The notes under the pieces were generated by a model. That model had not been told where the DNA came from. It did no database searches and worked only from the letters and a program-made list of their open reading frames with translations. The translations under genes and the position numbers were made by a program. A stretch of 64,000 nt of DNA from VXNE01 sp963664635. Its GTDB lineage: Bacteria > Pseudomonadota > Gammaproteobacteria > Pseudomonadales > Azotimanducaceae. Each line of letters begins with the position of its first letter. Position 1 is the stretch's first letter. Positions 56,945-64,000 of this stretch are shown one piece after another. The DNA lies in NCBI GenBank assembly GCA_963664635.1, contig OY761542.1:992001-1056000 (forward strand), written 5' to 3'.

Positions 56945-57735
56945 TCCAGCAGCGGCGCTTCGACCACCCGGCGTTGCCCGCGCAGGGTCGAGGCGTGCCG
57001 GAGGTACAGACCGTCCGCCCGGCGCACGGCGATGCCGGCGTGGGTGACGTCGAGCCCCGGGGCTTCGGCGTAGACGCCCAGGTAGTCGCCCGTCGCCAGC
57101 CGGCGGGCCACGGACTCGTCGAGTCGCTCCGCGGGAATGTAGGCGATCGTGCGTTCGGCGACCGGAATGCCCTCGAGGAGGACGCCGCCGTCGTCGGCGC
57201 GGTTGAGGTCCTTGCGGGCGTAGGCCGTCGCCGCGCCGCCGAGGCGCGCGGTGACGTCGCGCACAGGCCCGGTCTCTCCGGTGACCCAGTCCGAGAAGAA
57301 GTGGTGGCGGTTGCGCCACGAGATGTCGCCCTGGCGGTACCGTACGGCCCTGACCTGCCGCGGGAACTCGTCGAACGCGGCGGAGCGCCGGAGCGCTTCG
57401 ACGTAGTCGAGATAGGTGTAGCAGTCGAGGGCGGCCAGGTTGATGGTGAGCGTCTCGGGGGTCTCCGCGGTTCCGAGCAGGGTCTGCGCGCCATACGGCA
57501 CGTCGAGGAACTGCCGGGACAGGAACTCGATGCGCGGCCCCGCCTCCTCGAGCCCGCGAGCCCGCACGATGACCTCCTGCAGGGACTGCGGGCTGAACCG
57601 TCCGAGGTCGAGGGCTGGCTTCACGGGCACGGACGCGCAGGCTGACAGGACGCAGAGCGGGCCCAGCCACGCGGCGCGGCCCCGTCGCGTTGCTCGGGCT
57701 GCCCTGGACCTCGGCACGCTCGGGCCCGCCGGCAT
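56833..57735 (-). CDS. DUF1460 lipoprotein (NlpC/P60-like peptidase/amidase)
   Basis: This 300-aa protein has a lipobox LCVLSACAS (Cys near residue 33). The DUF1460 domain follows: FLSRQFLDVPYGAQTLLG, LDCYTYLDYVEALRRS (catalytic Cys), NRHHFFSDWV, LEGIPVAERTIAYIP and THAGIAVRRADGLYLRHAST (catalytic His). Family members are cell-wall amidase or peptidase-like enzymes. The last 14 or so codons are antisense to the duplicated SGNH tail, so the natural C terminus has been altered. The orphan tail at 55808-55926 preserves a more natural end. Confidence 0.8.
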   Translation of the reverse strand: MPAGPSVPRSRAARATRRGRAAWLGPLCVLSACASVPVKPALDLGRFSPQSLQEVIVRARGLEEAGPRIEFLSRQFLDVPYGAQTLLGTAETPETLTINLAALDCYTYLDYVEALRRSAAFDEFPRQVRAVRYRQGDISWRNRHHFFSDWVTGETGPVRDVTARLGGAATAYARKDLNRADDGGVLLEGIPVAERTIAYIPAERLDESVARRLATGDYLGVYAEAPGLDVTHAGIAVRRADGLYLRHASTLRGQRRVVEAPLLDYFRRTPGMVVYRVVPGGPTQAMRRRRTGANRSPMRT

Positions 57736-57739
57736 GGGC

Positions 57740-58543
57740 TCAGATCTTCGCGGCGACGCCCCCGTCGATGTTCACGATCTCTCCGGAGATGAACCGCGCG
57801 TCGTCCGAGGCGAGGAACGCCACGAGGTTCGCCACGTCCTGCGGATAGCCCGGCCCCTGCACGATCTGGTGGAAGTCGAACATCTTCTCGAAGACGTGGT
57901 GGCCGCCGTCGGGATCGTTGATGGTGCCGCCGGCGGCCATCGGGGTGAGGATCTGGCCCGGGCGCACGCAGTTCACGCGGATGTTGTCGCGCCCGCCGAC
58001 CCCGGCCATGTAGCGCGTCAGGGCGTCGACACCGGCCTTGGCGGCGTAGTAGGACGACGACGCGGTGCCGTATTCGTCCTGCATGCGCGAGCTGAACCCG
58101 CGCTGTGCGGCGAGGGAAGACATGTGCACCACGGCGCCGCCCCCGGCCGCCACGAGGTGCGGCCACGCGGCGCGGCTGACGTAGAAGGTGCCCGTGAGGT
58201 TGATCCCGATCACCCGGTCCCAGTCGTCGTTGGACTCGTTGGGGAAGTTCCCTGCCGCACCGGCGCCGGCGTTGTTGAACAGCACGTCGATGCGGCCGTA
58301 GGTTTCCGCCGCTGCTGCCACCGCGGCCTCCACCGACCCGTGATCGGACACGTCGCAACGGATGAACGTCGCCTCGCCGCCGGCGGCGCGGATCGACTCG
58401 GCCACAGCCTGTCCCTGCTCCTCGCGGCGGGCCATGAGGATCGTCTTCGCCCCTTCGGACGCGAACTGGCGCCCGGTGGCCTCGCCGATCCCGCTGTTGC
58501 CCCCGGTCACCACGGCGACCTTGCCTTCGAACCTGTTTGCCAT
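57740..58543 (-). CDS. SDR-family oxidoreductase
   Basis: This 267-aa classical SDR has VAVVTGGNSGIGEATGRQFA (TGxxxGIG), RCDVSDHGS, VLFNNAGAGAAG (NNAG), VVHMSSLAAQRG (Ser), SSSYYAAKAGVDALTRYM (YxxxK) and NCVRPGQILTPMA. All catalytic residues are present. Substrate unknown. AGGAGAAAAC precedes ATG 58543. It is 36 bp from a second SDR gene on the same strand. Confidence 0.88.
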   Translation of the reverse strand: MANRFEGKVAVVTGGNSGIGEATGRQFASEGAKTILMARREEQGQAVAESIRAAGGEATFIRCDVSDHGSVEAAVAAAAETYGRIDVLFNNAGAGAAGNFPNESNDDWDRVIGINLTGTFYVSRAAWPHLVAAGGGAVVHMSSLAAQRGFSSRMQDEYGTASSSYYAAKAGVDALTRYMAGVGGRDNIRVNCVRPGQILTPMAAGGTINDPDGGHHVFEKMFDFHQIVQGPGYPQDVANLVAFLASDDARFISGEIVNIDGGVAAKI

Positions 58544-58579
58544 GTGTTTTCTCCTGTGCTGTCTGTTGGGCGTGGCGAT

Positions 58580-59371
58580 TCAGCCGATGGCCGTGGAACC
58601 GCCGTCGCAGGCGACCACCTGGCCGCTCAGATAGGAACCAGCGCGCGACGCGAAGAAGATCGTCAGCCCGGCCACGTCTTCCATCGCGCCCCACCGCTTC
58701 ATCGGGAAGTTCTCGATCACCTGCCGGTCCATCTCCTCGGTCGCGTAGAGCGGTGCGGTCATCTTCGACTTGAACGGTCCCGGGCAGATCACGTTGACGT
58801 TGATGTGGTCGTCCATCAGGTCGCGCGCGAGCTGCGCGCTCAACTGGTTGAGGCCGGCCTTCGCGGCGGCGTAGGAGTAGTTCGCGAGGCCGCTCGGCTT
58901 GAGGGCGTTTACGGACGAGACGTTCACGATGACCGCACGCCGGTCGTGGCTGGCCGCGGCCCGCAGTTGCGGCAGGAGCCGCTGGATCAGGAAGAACGGG
59001 CCCTTCACGTCCAGGTCCATGACGCGGTCCCAGCCCTTCTCGGGAAACTCGTCGATCGGCTGGTTCCAGGTCAGCCCCGCGTTGTTGACCAGCAGGTCGA
59101 GGCGGTCCTCGCGGGATGCGATCTCGTCGGCCAGGGCGTGGCAGCCCTCGATGGTGGCGAGATCGGCGGGCATCGCGATGCACTCGCCGAGCGGCGAGAG
59201 CGCCGCCTGCGTCGCTTCGCAGGCATCCGCCTTGCGGGAGGCGACGTAGACCCTGGCCCCCGCCCGGACCAGCCCCTCCGCGATCATCAGGCCGATACCC
59301 CGGGTGCCGCCGGTCACGAGCGCGACCTTGCCGCGTACGCCGAAGAGGTGTTCGTAGAAGCTCTCTGCCAT
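58580..59371 (-). CDS. SDR-family oxidoreductase
   Basis: This 263-aa classical SDR has KVALVTGGTRGIGLMIAEGL, LLVNNAGLTWNQPIDEFPEK, VNVSSVNALKPSGLANYSYA with AAK (Ser and YxxxK) and NVICPGPFKSKMTAPLY. The length is normal and the catalytic tetrad is intact. It resembles gluconate 5-dehydrogenase or 3-oxoacyl reductase relatives. Divergent from the third SDR gene; the 102-bp gap between starts holds the promoters. Confidence 0.88.
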   Translation of the reverse strand: MAESFYEHLFGVRGKVALVTGGTRGIGLMIAEGLVRAGARVYVASRKADACEATQAALSPLGECIAMPADLATIEGCHALADEIASREDRLDLLVNNAGLTWNQPIDEFPEKGWDRVMDLDVKGPFFLIQRLLPQLRAAASHDRRAVIVNVSSVNALKPSGLANYSYAAAKAGLNQLSAQLARDLMDDHINVNVICPGPFKSKMTAPLYATEEMDRQVIENFPMKRWGAMEDVAGLTIFFASRAGSYLSGQVVACDGGSTAIG

Positions 59372-59473
59372 GTTGCCGTCTCACGCCCGGGAAGGGGCGG
59401 GATGTTATCTCGAATGCGTGGTGGGTCTGATAGGCTCGCCGTTTGATCGTTGCATCCAGAGGGAGCGGGACGC

Positions 59474-60244
59474 ATGGGCAGACTGGACGGGAAAGTCGCA
59501 CTGGTCACGGGCGCTGGCAGCGGTATCGGCCGCGCCAGCGCGCTGTTGATGGCGCGGGAGGGCGCGGCGGTCATGTGCGCGGACATCGACGCGGCGGGCG
59601 CCGGGGAGACGGCCGCGGCCATCCTCGCGACCGGGGCGAACGCGGCAGCGGACATGGCGCTCGACGTCACGGATGGCGACGGCGTTCAGGCCGCCCTCGA
59701 GCGCACCGCGGACGAACTGGGCGGGCTCGACATCCTGTTCAACAATGCCGGCGTCGGCGGGGCGGAACACGGCTGGGACCGGATCATCGCCGTGAACCTC
59801 CAGGGGGTCTACCACGGCCTGCTCCACGGAGCGCCGTTCCTCGCCGCGCGCGGCGGGGGCGCGATCGTCAACACGGCGTCCATCGCCGGACTGGTGGGCC
59901 TCAGCGGGCCCGTGGCGGTCGACGCGGCGGAGGTGAGCACCACGACCGGCGCCTATGTCGCTTCGAAACACGGCGTCAACGGTCTGACGAAGCAGTACGC
60001 CATTGCCTACGCGCTCCAGGGCGTGCGCGTGAACGCCATCGCTCCCGGCTTCATCGAGACGCCGATGACGGCCCCGGTCAGGGAGTCCGAGGAGGTGCGG
60101 GAAGGCATCGCCGGCATGCATCCCATGGGACGTTTCGGCCAGCCCGAGGAGATCGCGGCGACCGCCGTGTTCCTGGCCAGCGACGAGGCGAGCTTCATCA
60201 CGGGTATCGTGCTGCCGGTGGACGGCGGCTACACGGCCCGGTGA
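59474..60244 (+). CDS. SDR-family oxidoreductase
   Basis: This 256-aa classical SDR has KVALVTGAGSGIGRASALLM, LDVTDGDGVQ, ILFNNAGVGGAEHGWD, VNTASIAGLVG (Ser), TGAYVASKHGVNGLTKQYAI (YxxxK), NAIAPGFIETPM and SFITGIVLPVDGGYTAR. ATG 59474 is preferred over 59450. It is followed 14 bp later by an LLM oxidoreductase gene, probably one operon. Substrate unknown. Confidence 0.9.
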   Translation: MGRLDGKVALVTGAGSGIGRASALLMAREGAAVMCADIDAAGAGETAAAILATGANAAADMALDVTDGDGVQAALERTADELGGLDILFNNAGVGGAEHGWDRIIAVNLQGVYHGLLHGAPFLAARGGGAIVNTASIAGLVGLSGPVAVDAAEVSTTTGAYVASKHGVNGLTKQYAIAYALQGVRVNAIAPGFIETPMTAPVRESEEVREGIAGMHPMGRFGQPEEIAATAVFLASDEASFITGIVLPVDGGYTAR

Positions 60245-60258
60245 ACGGGAGGGGAAGG

Positions 60259-61179
60259 ATGTTCGGATCGCAACTGCACAACCAGAGAACGAGCTGGGAG
60301 GACATCAAGGCGACCCTCGCCGCCATGGAGCGCGGTCGCTGGCACAGCGCCTGGTTCTACGACCACTTCCTGCCGCCGGTGTCCCGTACGGACGAAGTGC
60401 TCCCCAACGACTCTCTCCCGACGTTCGAGGGCTGGTCGCTCCTCACCGGCGCGGCGGCGGTCACGGAGCGGCTGCGCCTCGGCGTGCTGGTCACGGGCAA
60501 CACCTACCGCAATCCCGCGCTCCTCGCCAAGATGGCCGCGACCGTGGACCACATCTGCAACGGTCGTCTCGAGCTCGGCATCGGCGCGGGGTGGAACGTC
60601 CGCGAGCACCAGGCCTTCGGCTGGGAGTTCCCGTCCATGCGGGAGCGCCAGGACCGGCTGGAGGAAGCCTGCGAGATCATCAAGCGGCTGTTCACCGCGG
60701 AGGAGCTCTTCGACTACGAGGGCAGGTACTACCGGCTGAAGCAGGCGCCCTCCTGGCCGAAGGGCGTACAGCAGCCGCATCCGCCCATCATGGTCGGCGG
60801 CAAGGGGCGCACGCGCACGCTGAAGACCCTCGCGAAGTACGGCGACACGATGAACGTGATCGCGGGCCCGGGCGAACTCCGGGAGCTGATCGGCGTCCTC
60901 GAGGGACATTGCGAGGCCATCGGCCGGGACCCGGCGGAGATCCGGAAGTCCGTGCACGTGCCGATGCGCATCGAGCGGGACGAGGGGAGGGCGCGGGAAC
61001 TGCGGGGGGACATGGACTGGCAGATGATCGGGCCGCCGGAGTATGTCATCGACCGGGCGCGCGACTTCATCGCCGCCGGCGCGCAGGAGTTCATGCTGCA
61101 GATGATCCCGAACAAGCCGGCCGTGTACGAAGAACTGGACAGCGAGGTGTTGAGCGCGTTCGACGGCGCGGTCCTGTGA
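60259..61179 (+). CDS. LLM-class F420/FMN oxidoreductase
   Basis: This 306-aa luciferase-like protein has MERGRWHSAWFYDHFLPP, LTGAAAVTERLRLGVLVTGN, YRNPALLAKMAATVDHICNG and RLELGIGAGWNVREHQAFGW. PPIMVGGKGRTRTLKTLAKY and GDTMNVI follow. The GRLELGIGAGW motif is characteristic of F420-dependent family members. ATG 60259 follows GGAGGGGAAG. The stop overlaps the start of an FAD-monooxygenase fragment (GTGA). Confidence 0.87.
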   Translation: MFGSQLHNQRTSWEDIKATLAAMERGRWHSAWFYDHFLPPVSRTDEVLPNDSLPTFEGWSLLTGAAAVTERLRLGVLVTGNTYRNPALLAKMAATVDHICNGRLELGIGAGWNVREHQAFGWEFPSMRERQDRLEEACEIIKRLFTAEELFDYEGRYYRLKQAPSWPKGVQQPHPPIMVGGKGRTRTLKTLAKYGDTMNVIAGPGELRELIGVLEGHCEAIGRDPAEIRKSVHVPMRIERDEGRARELRGDMDWQMIGPPEYVIDRARDFIAAGAQEFMLQMIPNKPAVYEELDSEVLSAFDGAVL

Positions 61180-61258
61180 ACGCGGACGAGAGCGTCCCCG
61201 TCCTCATCGTGGGCGGTGGCCCCGCGGGGCTGACGCTGACGGCCGACTACATCGCCTG
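61176..61258 (+). pseudogene. N-terminal fragment of an FAD-dependent monooxygenase
   Basis: GTG 61176 overlaps the previous stop. The frame encodes ESVPVLIVGGGPAGLTLTAD and YIAWA, the GxGxxG start of an aromatic-hydroxylase-type flavoprotein. It then changes to unrelated sequence and stops at 61325. About 95% of the gene is missing. The overlap shows it was once the next gene of the SDR/LLM operon. Confidence 0.7.
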
Positions 61259-61321
61259 GGCATCGGGGACGCGCCCGGTGCGCAGCGTTTCCCGTTCGAC
61301 AATACCGAGGGCTTCGCGTTC

Positions 61322-63691
61322 ATGAGCGACATCGAGTACGGCCCGGACAGCGCGGGGCTCGAGGAACTGCTGCGTTCCGTCGAGCGCCCGGGCGACTACT
61401 GCGCGCATGGGCGGCTCTTCGCGGCCATGCCGGTGGTTCACGTGGACGGCGTCGGCGCGCTCTCCTTTCCGGTGCCCGCGGGGCAGGTGCGCGCGTTGCT
61501 GTCGGTAGCCGAGCGTGCGCCGTACGGGAAAGGGCCGGACACCGTGGTGGACACCTCCGTGCGTGACTGCTGGCAGATCGACGCGGCGCAGGTCCGTCTC
61601 GGCGGCTCGGCCTGGCCCGAGACCTTCGCCGCAGTGCTCGAATCCGCCGCGCGTGGCCTCGGCTGCCCCGCGGATCGGCTCGAGGCGCGGCCCTACAAGC
61701 TGCTCGTCTACGAGGAGGGCGGGTTCTTTTCCGAGCATCGGGATACCGAGAAGGCCGCTGGCATGGTCGCAACCCTGTGCGTTTCGCTGCCGACGGCCGG
61801 CTCCGGAGGCGAACTGATCGTGCGCCACCGCGACCGCGAGACGATGATCGACCTGCGCGCGGAAGAGCCCTCGGAACTGGCCTTCGCGGCGTTCTACGCG
61901 GATTGCACGCACGAGACGCGCCCGGTGGTCGCGGGTCACCGGTTGTCGGTCGTGTACAACCTGAGCCTGCGGCGGGGCGACACGCGCACGCCGCGCAAGG
62001 CGCCGGATTACTCGGCTGTCGCCGGGCGGATCGCCCGCCGTCTCGCGGTGCGGGGGGAGGCGGTCGCGGCGGCCGGGTCCGCGGCGCCGGCCATCGTGTG
62101 GTTGCTCGACCACGAGTACAGCTCGGCGGGCCTTTCCTTCGACGCCTTGAAGAACGGCGACGACGCGGTGGCGCGCACGCTGGCCCTGGCCGCCGACCGC
62201 GCGGACTGGGCCTTGCATGCGGCGATCGTGCACATTGAGGAAGAAGGCGCCGCGGAGTTCCGGGGAGAGCCCGTCGACTACTGGGAGGGCCCGGCGGACG
62301 AGGTCGGCGACGTGCGGATGGGCGAGCTCTTCCACAGCGCGCGCCGGCTTGCGGACTGGGTCGGACGCGACGGCAACGTCGGGGTTTTCGGGGAGGTTCC
62401 GCTGGATGTTGCGGAACTGCTGCCGCGGGGTGCGCTCGACGACGCGGAGCCGGACGAGCAACGACTGCACGAGGCCTCGGGCAACGAGGGCGTGACGCTG
62501 GAGCGGGCCTACCGGCGCGCGGCGCTCGCGATGTGGCCTCGTACGGCCACCCTCGACGTGGTCGCCGCGGGGAGCGCCGCGGCCGCCGTGGCCTGGGTCG
62601 AGGCGCAGCTGGAAGGTGGGCTCCCGCGCGCAGGGGCGGGGCCGGAAGACCTGCTGTCCCGCCTGGTCGACCTCTGGATGCCGTCGGGGTCACCGCACGA
62701 TCACAGTGCCCGTGCCGCGATGCTGCGCCTGCTTGGAGCGGCCGGCCGCGCGGTCCCGGCGACCCGCTTCCTGCGCGAAATCCTGCTGCTCGACTACGAC
62801 GGTAGCGAGAACGCGGACTTGCCGCCGGCGCTGGAACTGGTGGGACCGCGAGAAGCGGCGGATTTCCTGGCCGCACTGGTGAAGAGGGGACTGCCGTCCT
62901 GTCCGGAGGAGACGATAGCGTTGCTGCGAAGCGTCTCCGAGCGACTGCTCGACTCGGAAGAACCGGCATGGGGACCCGCGCTGCGCGCGTCCGTCGGCGC
63001 CTTGCTCGACGCGTTGCCGGCGGCGTTGGCGCCCGAACACGACGACGCGTCGCTCTGGACGCCCGTGCGGCGCGTCTCGCTCGGCGCGCGCGCCGTGGCC
63101 GAACTGTTCCTGCTCGCCCGGCAATGGGGGTTGACGGAAGCGGCGGAAACGGCGGCGCGGACCGTCGTGCGCCATCCGGGCGCCGTGACCCAGGATCGCA
63201 CGCTCCCCGCCGCGCTGGCGGAGATGCGGACGCGGTCGGGCATGGCTGGATCCGCGGCCTACCTGACCCTTTGGAGCCATGCCGCCGACGCGCTTCTCCT
63301 GCGCAGCGCGACGCCGCCCGAGGACCCGCGGGACTGGGCGATCGCGGCCGACCTGCCTTGCGGCTGCGAACACTGCGAACGGTTGCGCGCGTTCTGCGCG
63401 GATCCGGTTGCTAGGGTTGCCCGATATCCGTTGCGCAAGGAACTCCGCAAGCACCTGCATCGGGTGATCGACCGGCAACGCCTCGACCTCGATCACGCGA
63501 CGGAACGGCGTGGTCGCCCGTTCACCCTCGTGTGCACCAAGAACCGCGCGAGCCACGAACGACGCGTCGTCGAGTACGGGGAGGATGTCGCGTGCATGCG
63601 CTCCCTCATCGAGTCGGCGCCGGACGGGGCCTCGACATCCGCTTCCGCGGCCGCGATGGGTCGGTTGCGCAGCGCCTGCGAAGTGTCCTGA
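61322..63691 (+). CDS. 2-oxoglutarate/Fe(II) oxygenase fused to a large C-terminal region
   Basis: This 789-aa protein has an N-terminal prolyl-4-hydroxylase-type domain: YKLLVYEEGGFFSEHRDTEK (HxD metal ligands, about residues 121-140), VATLCVSLPTAGSGGELIVR, and CTHETRPVVAGHRLSVVYNL (distal His and Arg). About 550 helical residues follow that I do not recognise. They end with a cysteine cluster PCGCEHCERLRAFC that may bind zinc. Such fusions are rare and include fungal-like relatives. Substrate unknown. No strong ribosome site is seen before ATG 61322. Confidence 0.8.
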   Translation: MSDIEYGPDSAGLEELLRSVERPGDYCAHGRLFAAMPVVHVDGVGALSFPVPAGQVRALLSVAERAPYGKGPDTVVDTSVRDCWQIDAAQVRLGGSAWPETFAAVLESAARGLGCPADRLEARPYKLLVYEEGGFFSEHRDTEKAAGMVATLCVSLPTAGSGGELIVRHRDRETMIDLRAEEPSELAFAAFYADCTHETRPVVAGHRLSVVYNLSLRRGDTRTPRKAPDYSAVAGRIARRLAVRGEAVAAAGSAAPAIVWLLDHEYSSAGLSFDALKNGDDAVARTLALAADRADWALHAAIVHIEEEGAAEFRGEPVDYWEGPADEVGDVRMGELFHSARRLADWVGRDGNVGVFGEVPLDVAELLPRGALDDAEPDEQRLHEASGNEGVTLERAYRRAALAMWPRTATLDVVAAGSAAAAVAWVEAQLEGGLPRAGAGPEDLLSRLVDLWMPSGSPHDHSARAAMLRLLGAAGRAVPATRFLREILLLDYDGSENADLPPALELVGPREAADFLAALVKRGLPSCPEETIALLRSVSERLLDSEEPAWGPALRASVGALLDALPAALAPEHDDASLWTPVRRVSLGARAVAELFLLARQWGLTEAAETAARTVVRHPGAVTQDRTLPAALAEMRTRSGMAGSAAYLTLWSHAADALLLRSATPPEDPRDWAIAADLPCGCEHCERLRAFCADPVARVARYPLRKELRKHLHRVIDRQRLDLDHATERRGRPFTLVCTKNRASHERRVVEYGEDVACMRSLIESAPDGASTSASAAAMGRLRSACEVS

Positions 63692-63723
63692 AGGACCACC
63701 GGCGTTCTTGGGGTCGTGTCTGG

Positions 63724-64000
63724 TCACATCCCCCAGACGTGGATAGTGCCCGCGCTGGCGGTGTCGCGACGGTGAAACAGCTTCTCCTGCCAGCTTCGGC
63801 CCTCGTGCCGATCAAAGACCACCAGGTGGCCTTCTGCCGCGCCGCAACGGTCCATGTAACGCGCGGTCTGTTCGAGGCCATCGCGAACAGTGGCCTCGAG
63901 GCCGCCATGGCGGACCTTGCACTCCACGACGAAGCGGCGTTCCCCGTCGCCTTCGGGCCACGCGATCAGGAGGTCCGTGCGTCCGCGGCCCAGCCCGTAC
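63724..64000 (-). CDS. C-terminal part of an AAA-like ATPase/PD-(D/E)xK protein (partial)
   Basis: The minus strand enters from the window edge reading YGLGRGRTDLLIAWP, then FVVECKVRHGGLEATVRDGL, EQTARYMDRCGAAEGHLVVF, DRHEGRSWQEKLFHR and VWGM, stop. The D-L-L ... E-C-K pattern is a PD-(D/E)xK nuclease-type core. The ending HLVVFDR...W.EK.F.R...I.VWG is typical of a family of stand-alone AAA ATPases with C-terminal nuclease-like domains. The 5' part is outside the window. Confidence 0.7.
   Translation of the reverse strand, partial: YGLGRGRTDLLIAWPEGDGERRFVVECKVRHGGLEATVRDGLEQTARYMDRCGAAEGHLVVFDRHEGRSWQEKLFHRRDTASAGTIHVWGM

Overview
The window is high-GC proteobacterial DNA, most probably from a gammaproteobacterium. 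The best evidence is gene order: aroQ-accB-prmA-DUF3426-fis-purH-purD resembles the pseudomonad-type cluster (with accC and dusB missing), and coq7, hinT, a fused DsbD, DUF2333 and the trpG-trpD-trpC order fit the same group. The 6-phosphofructokinase is the pyrophosphate type known from Xanthomonas, Nitrosomonas and methanotrophs, and a K+-class membrane pyrophosphatase lies nearby. TRAP uptake, many short-chain dehydrogenases, luciferase-like oxidoreductases and glutathione transferases suggest a heterotroph. No tRNA, rRNA, CRISPR array or transposase was seen.

Layout. 1-7.0 kb: PPi-dependent PFK, acyl-CoA carboxylase beta subunit, porin, membrane pyrophosphatase. 7.0-10 kb: hydroxypyruvate isomerase, an array of five hairpins, an ATPase plus nuclease-like pair, and a truncated second copy of the isomerase gene. 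10-23 kb: GST, DUF2333, copper chaperone and lipoprotein (minus strand), then dsbD, aroQ, accB, prmA, fis, purH, purD, a cNMP-type protein, hinT and coq7 (plus strand). 23-33 kb: gene fragments, a D-amino-acid-oxidase-type protein, a broken ATPase/PIN pair, trpGDC, an internally deleted bioB, and an intact ATPase/DUF3226 pair. 33-39.4 kb: aldolase and TRAP transporter operon, phosphatase, epimerase. 39.4-43 kb: three toxin-antitoxin modules plus a segmental duplication. 43-61 kb: a catabolic-looking region (two LLM oxidoreductases, MDR, TauD-type dioxygenase, enoyl-CoA hydratase, SDRs, NUDIX, hydroxyacid dehydrogenase, GST, SGNH hydrolase) interrupted by a DUF4143 ATPase and a decayed toxin-antitoxin pair. 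61-64 kb: a large 2-oxoglutarate oxygenase fusion and the C-terminal end of another ATPase/nuclease-like protein.

The most striking theme is how accessory modules sit in the chromosome. Four of them (7.8-9.9, 39.6-40.4, 50.8-51.6 and 55.9-56.8 kb) are bracketed by two non-identical or partly identical copies of the end of a neighbouring host gene, one copy intact and one truncated. No transposase is present. I read this as insertion-duplication by homology-assisted recombination with DNA from relatives; this is inference. Three two-gene cassettes share a design: an ABC/AAA-type ATPase followed by a small protein with a different nuclease-like fold (PD-(D/E)xK-like, PIN, TOPRIM-like). They are candidate antiphage systems. 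Many genes beside these modules are truncated or frameshifted (bioB, dadA-like, GST, NSS transporter, abiEii, an SDR, an FAD monooxygenase). The genome is either losing genes actively or, where the lesion is one base, the assembly contains indel errors.
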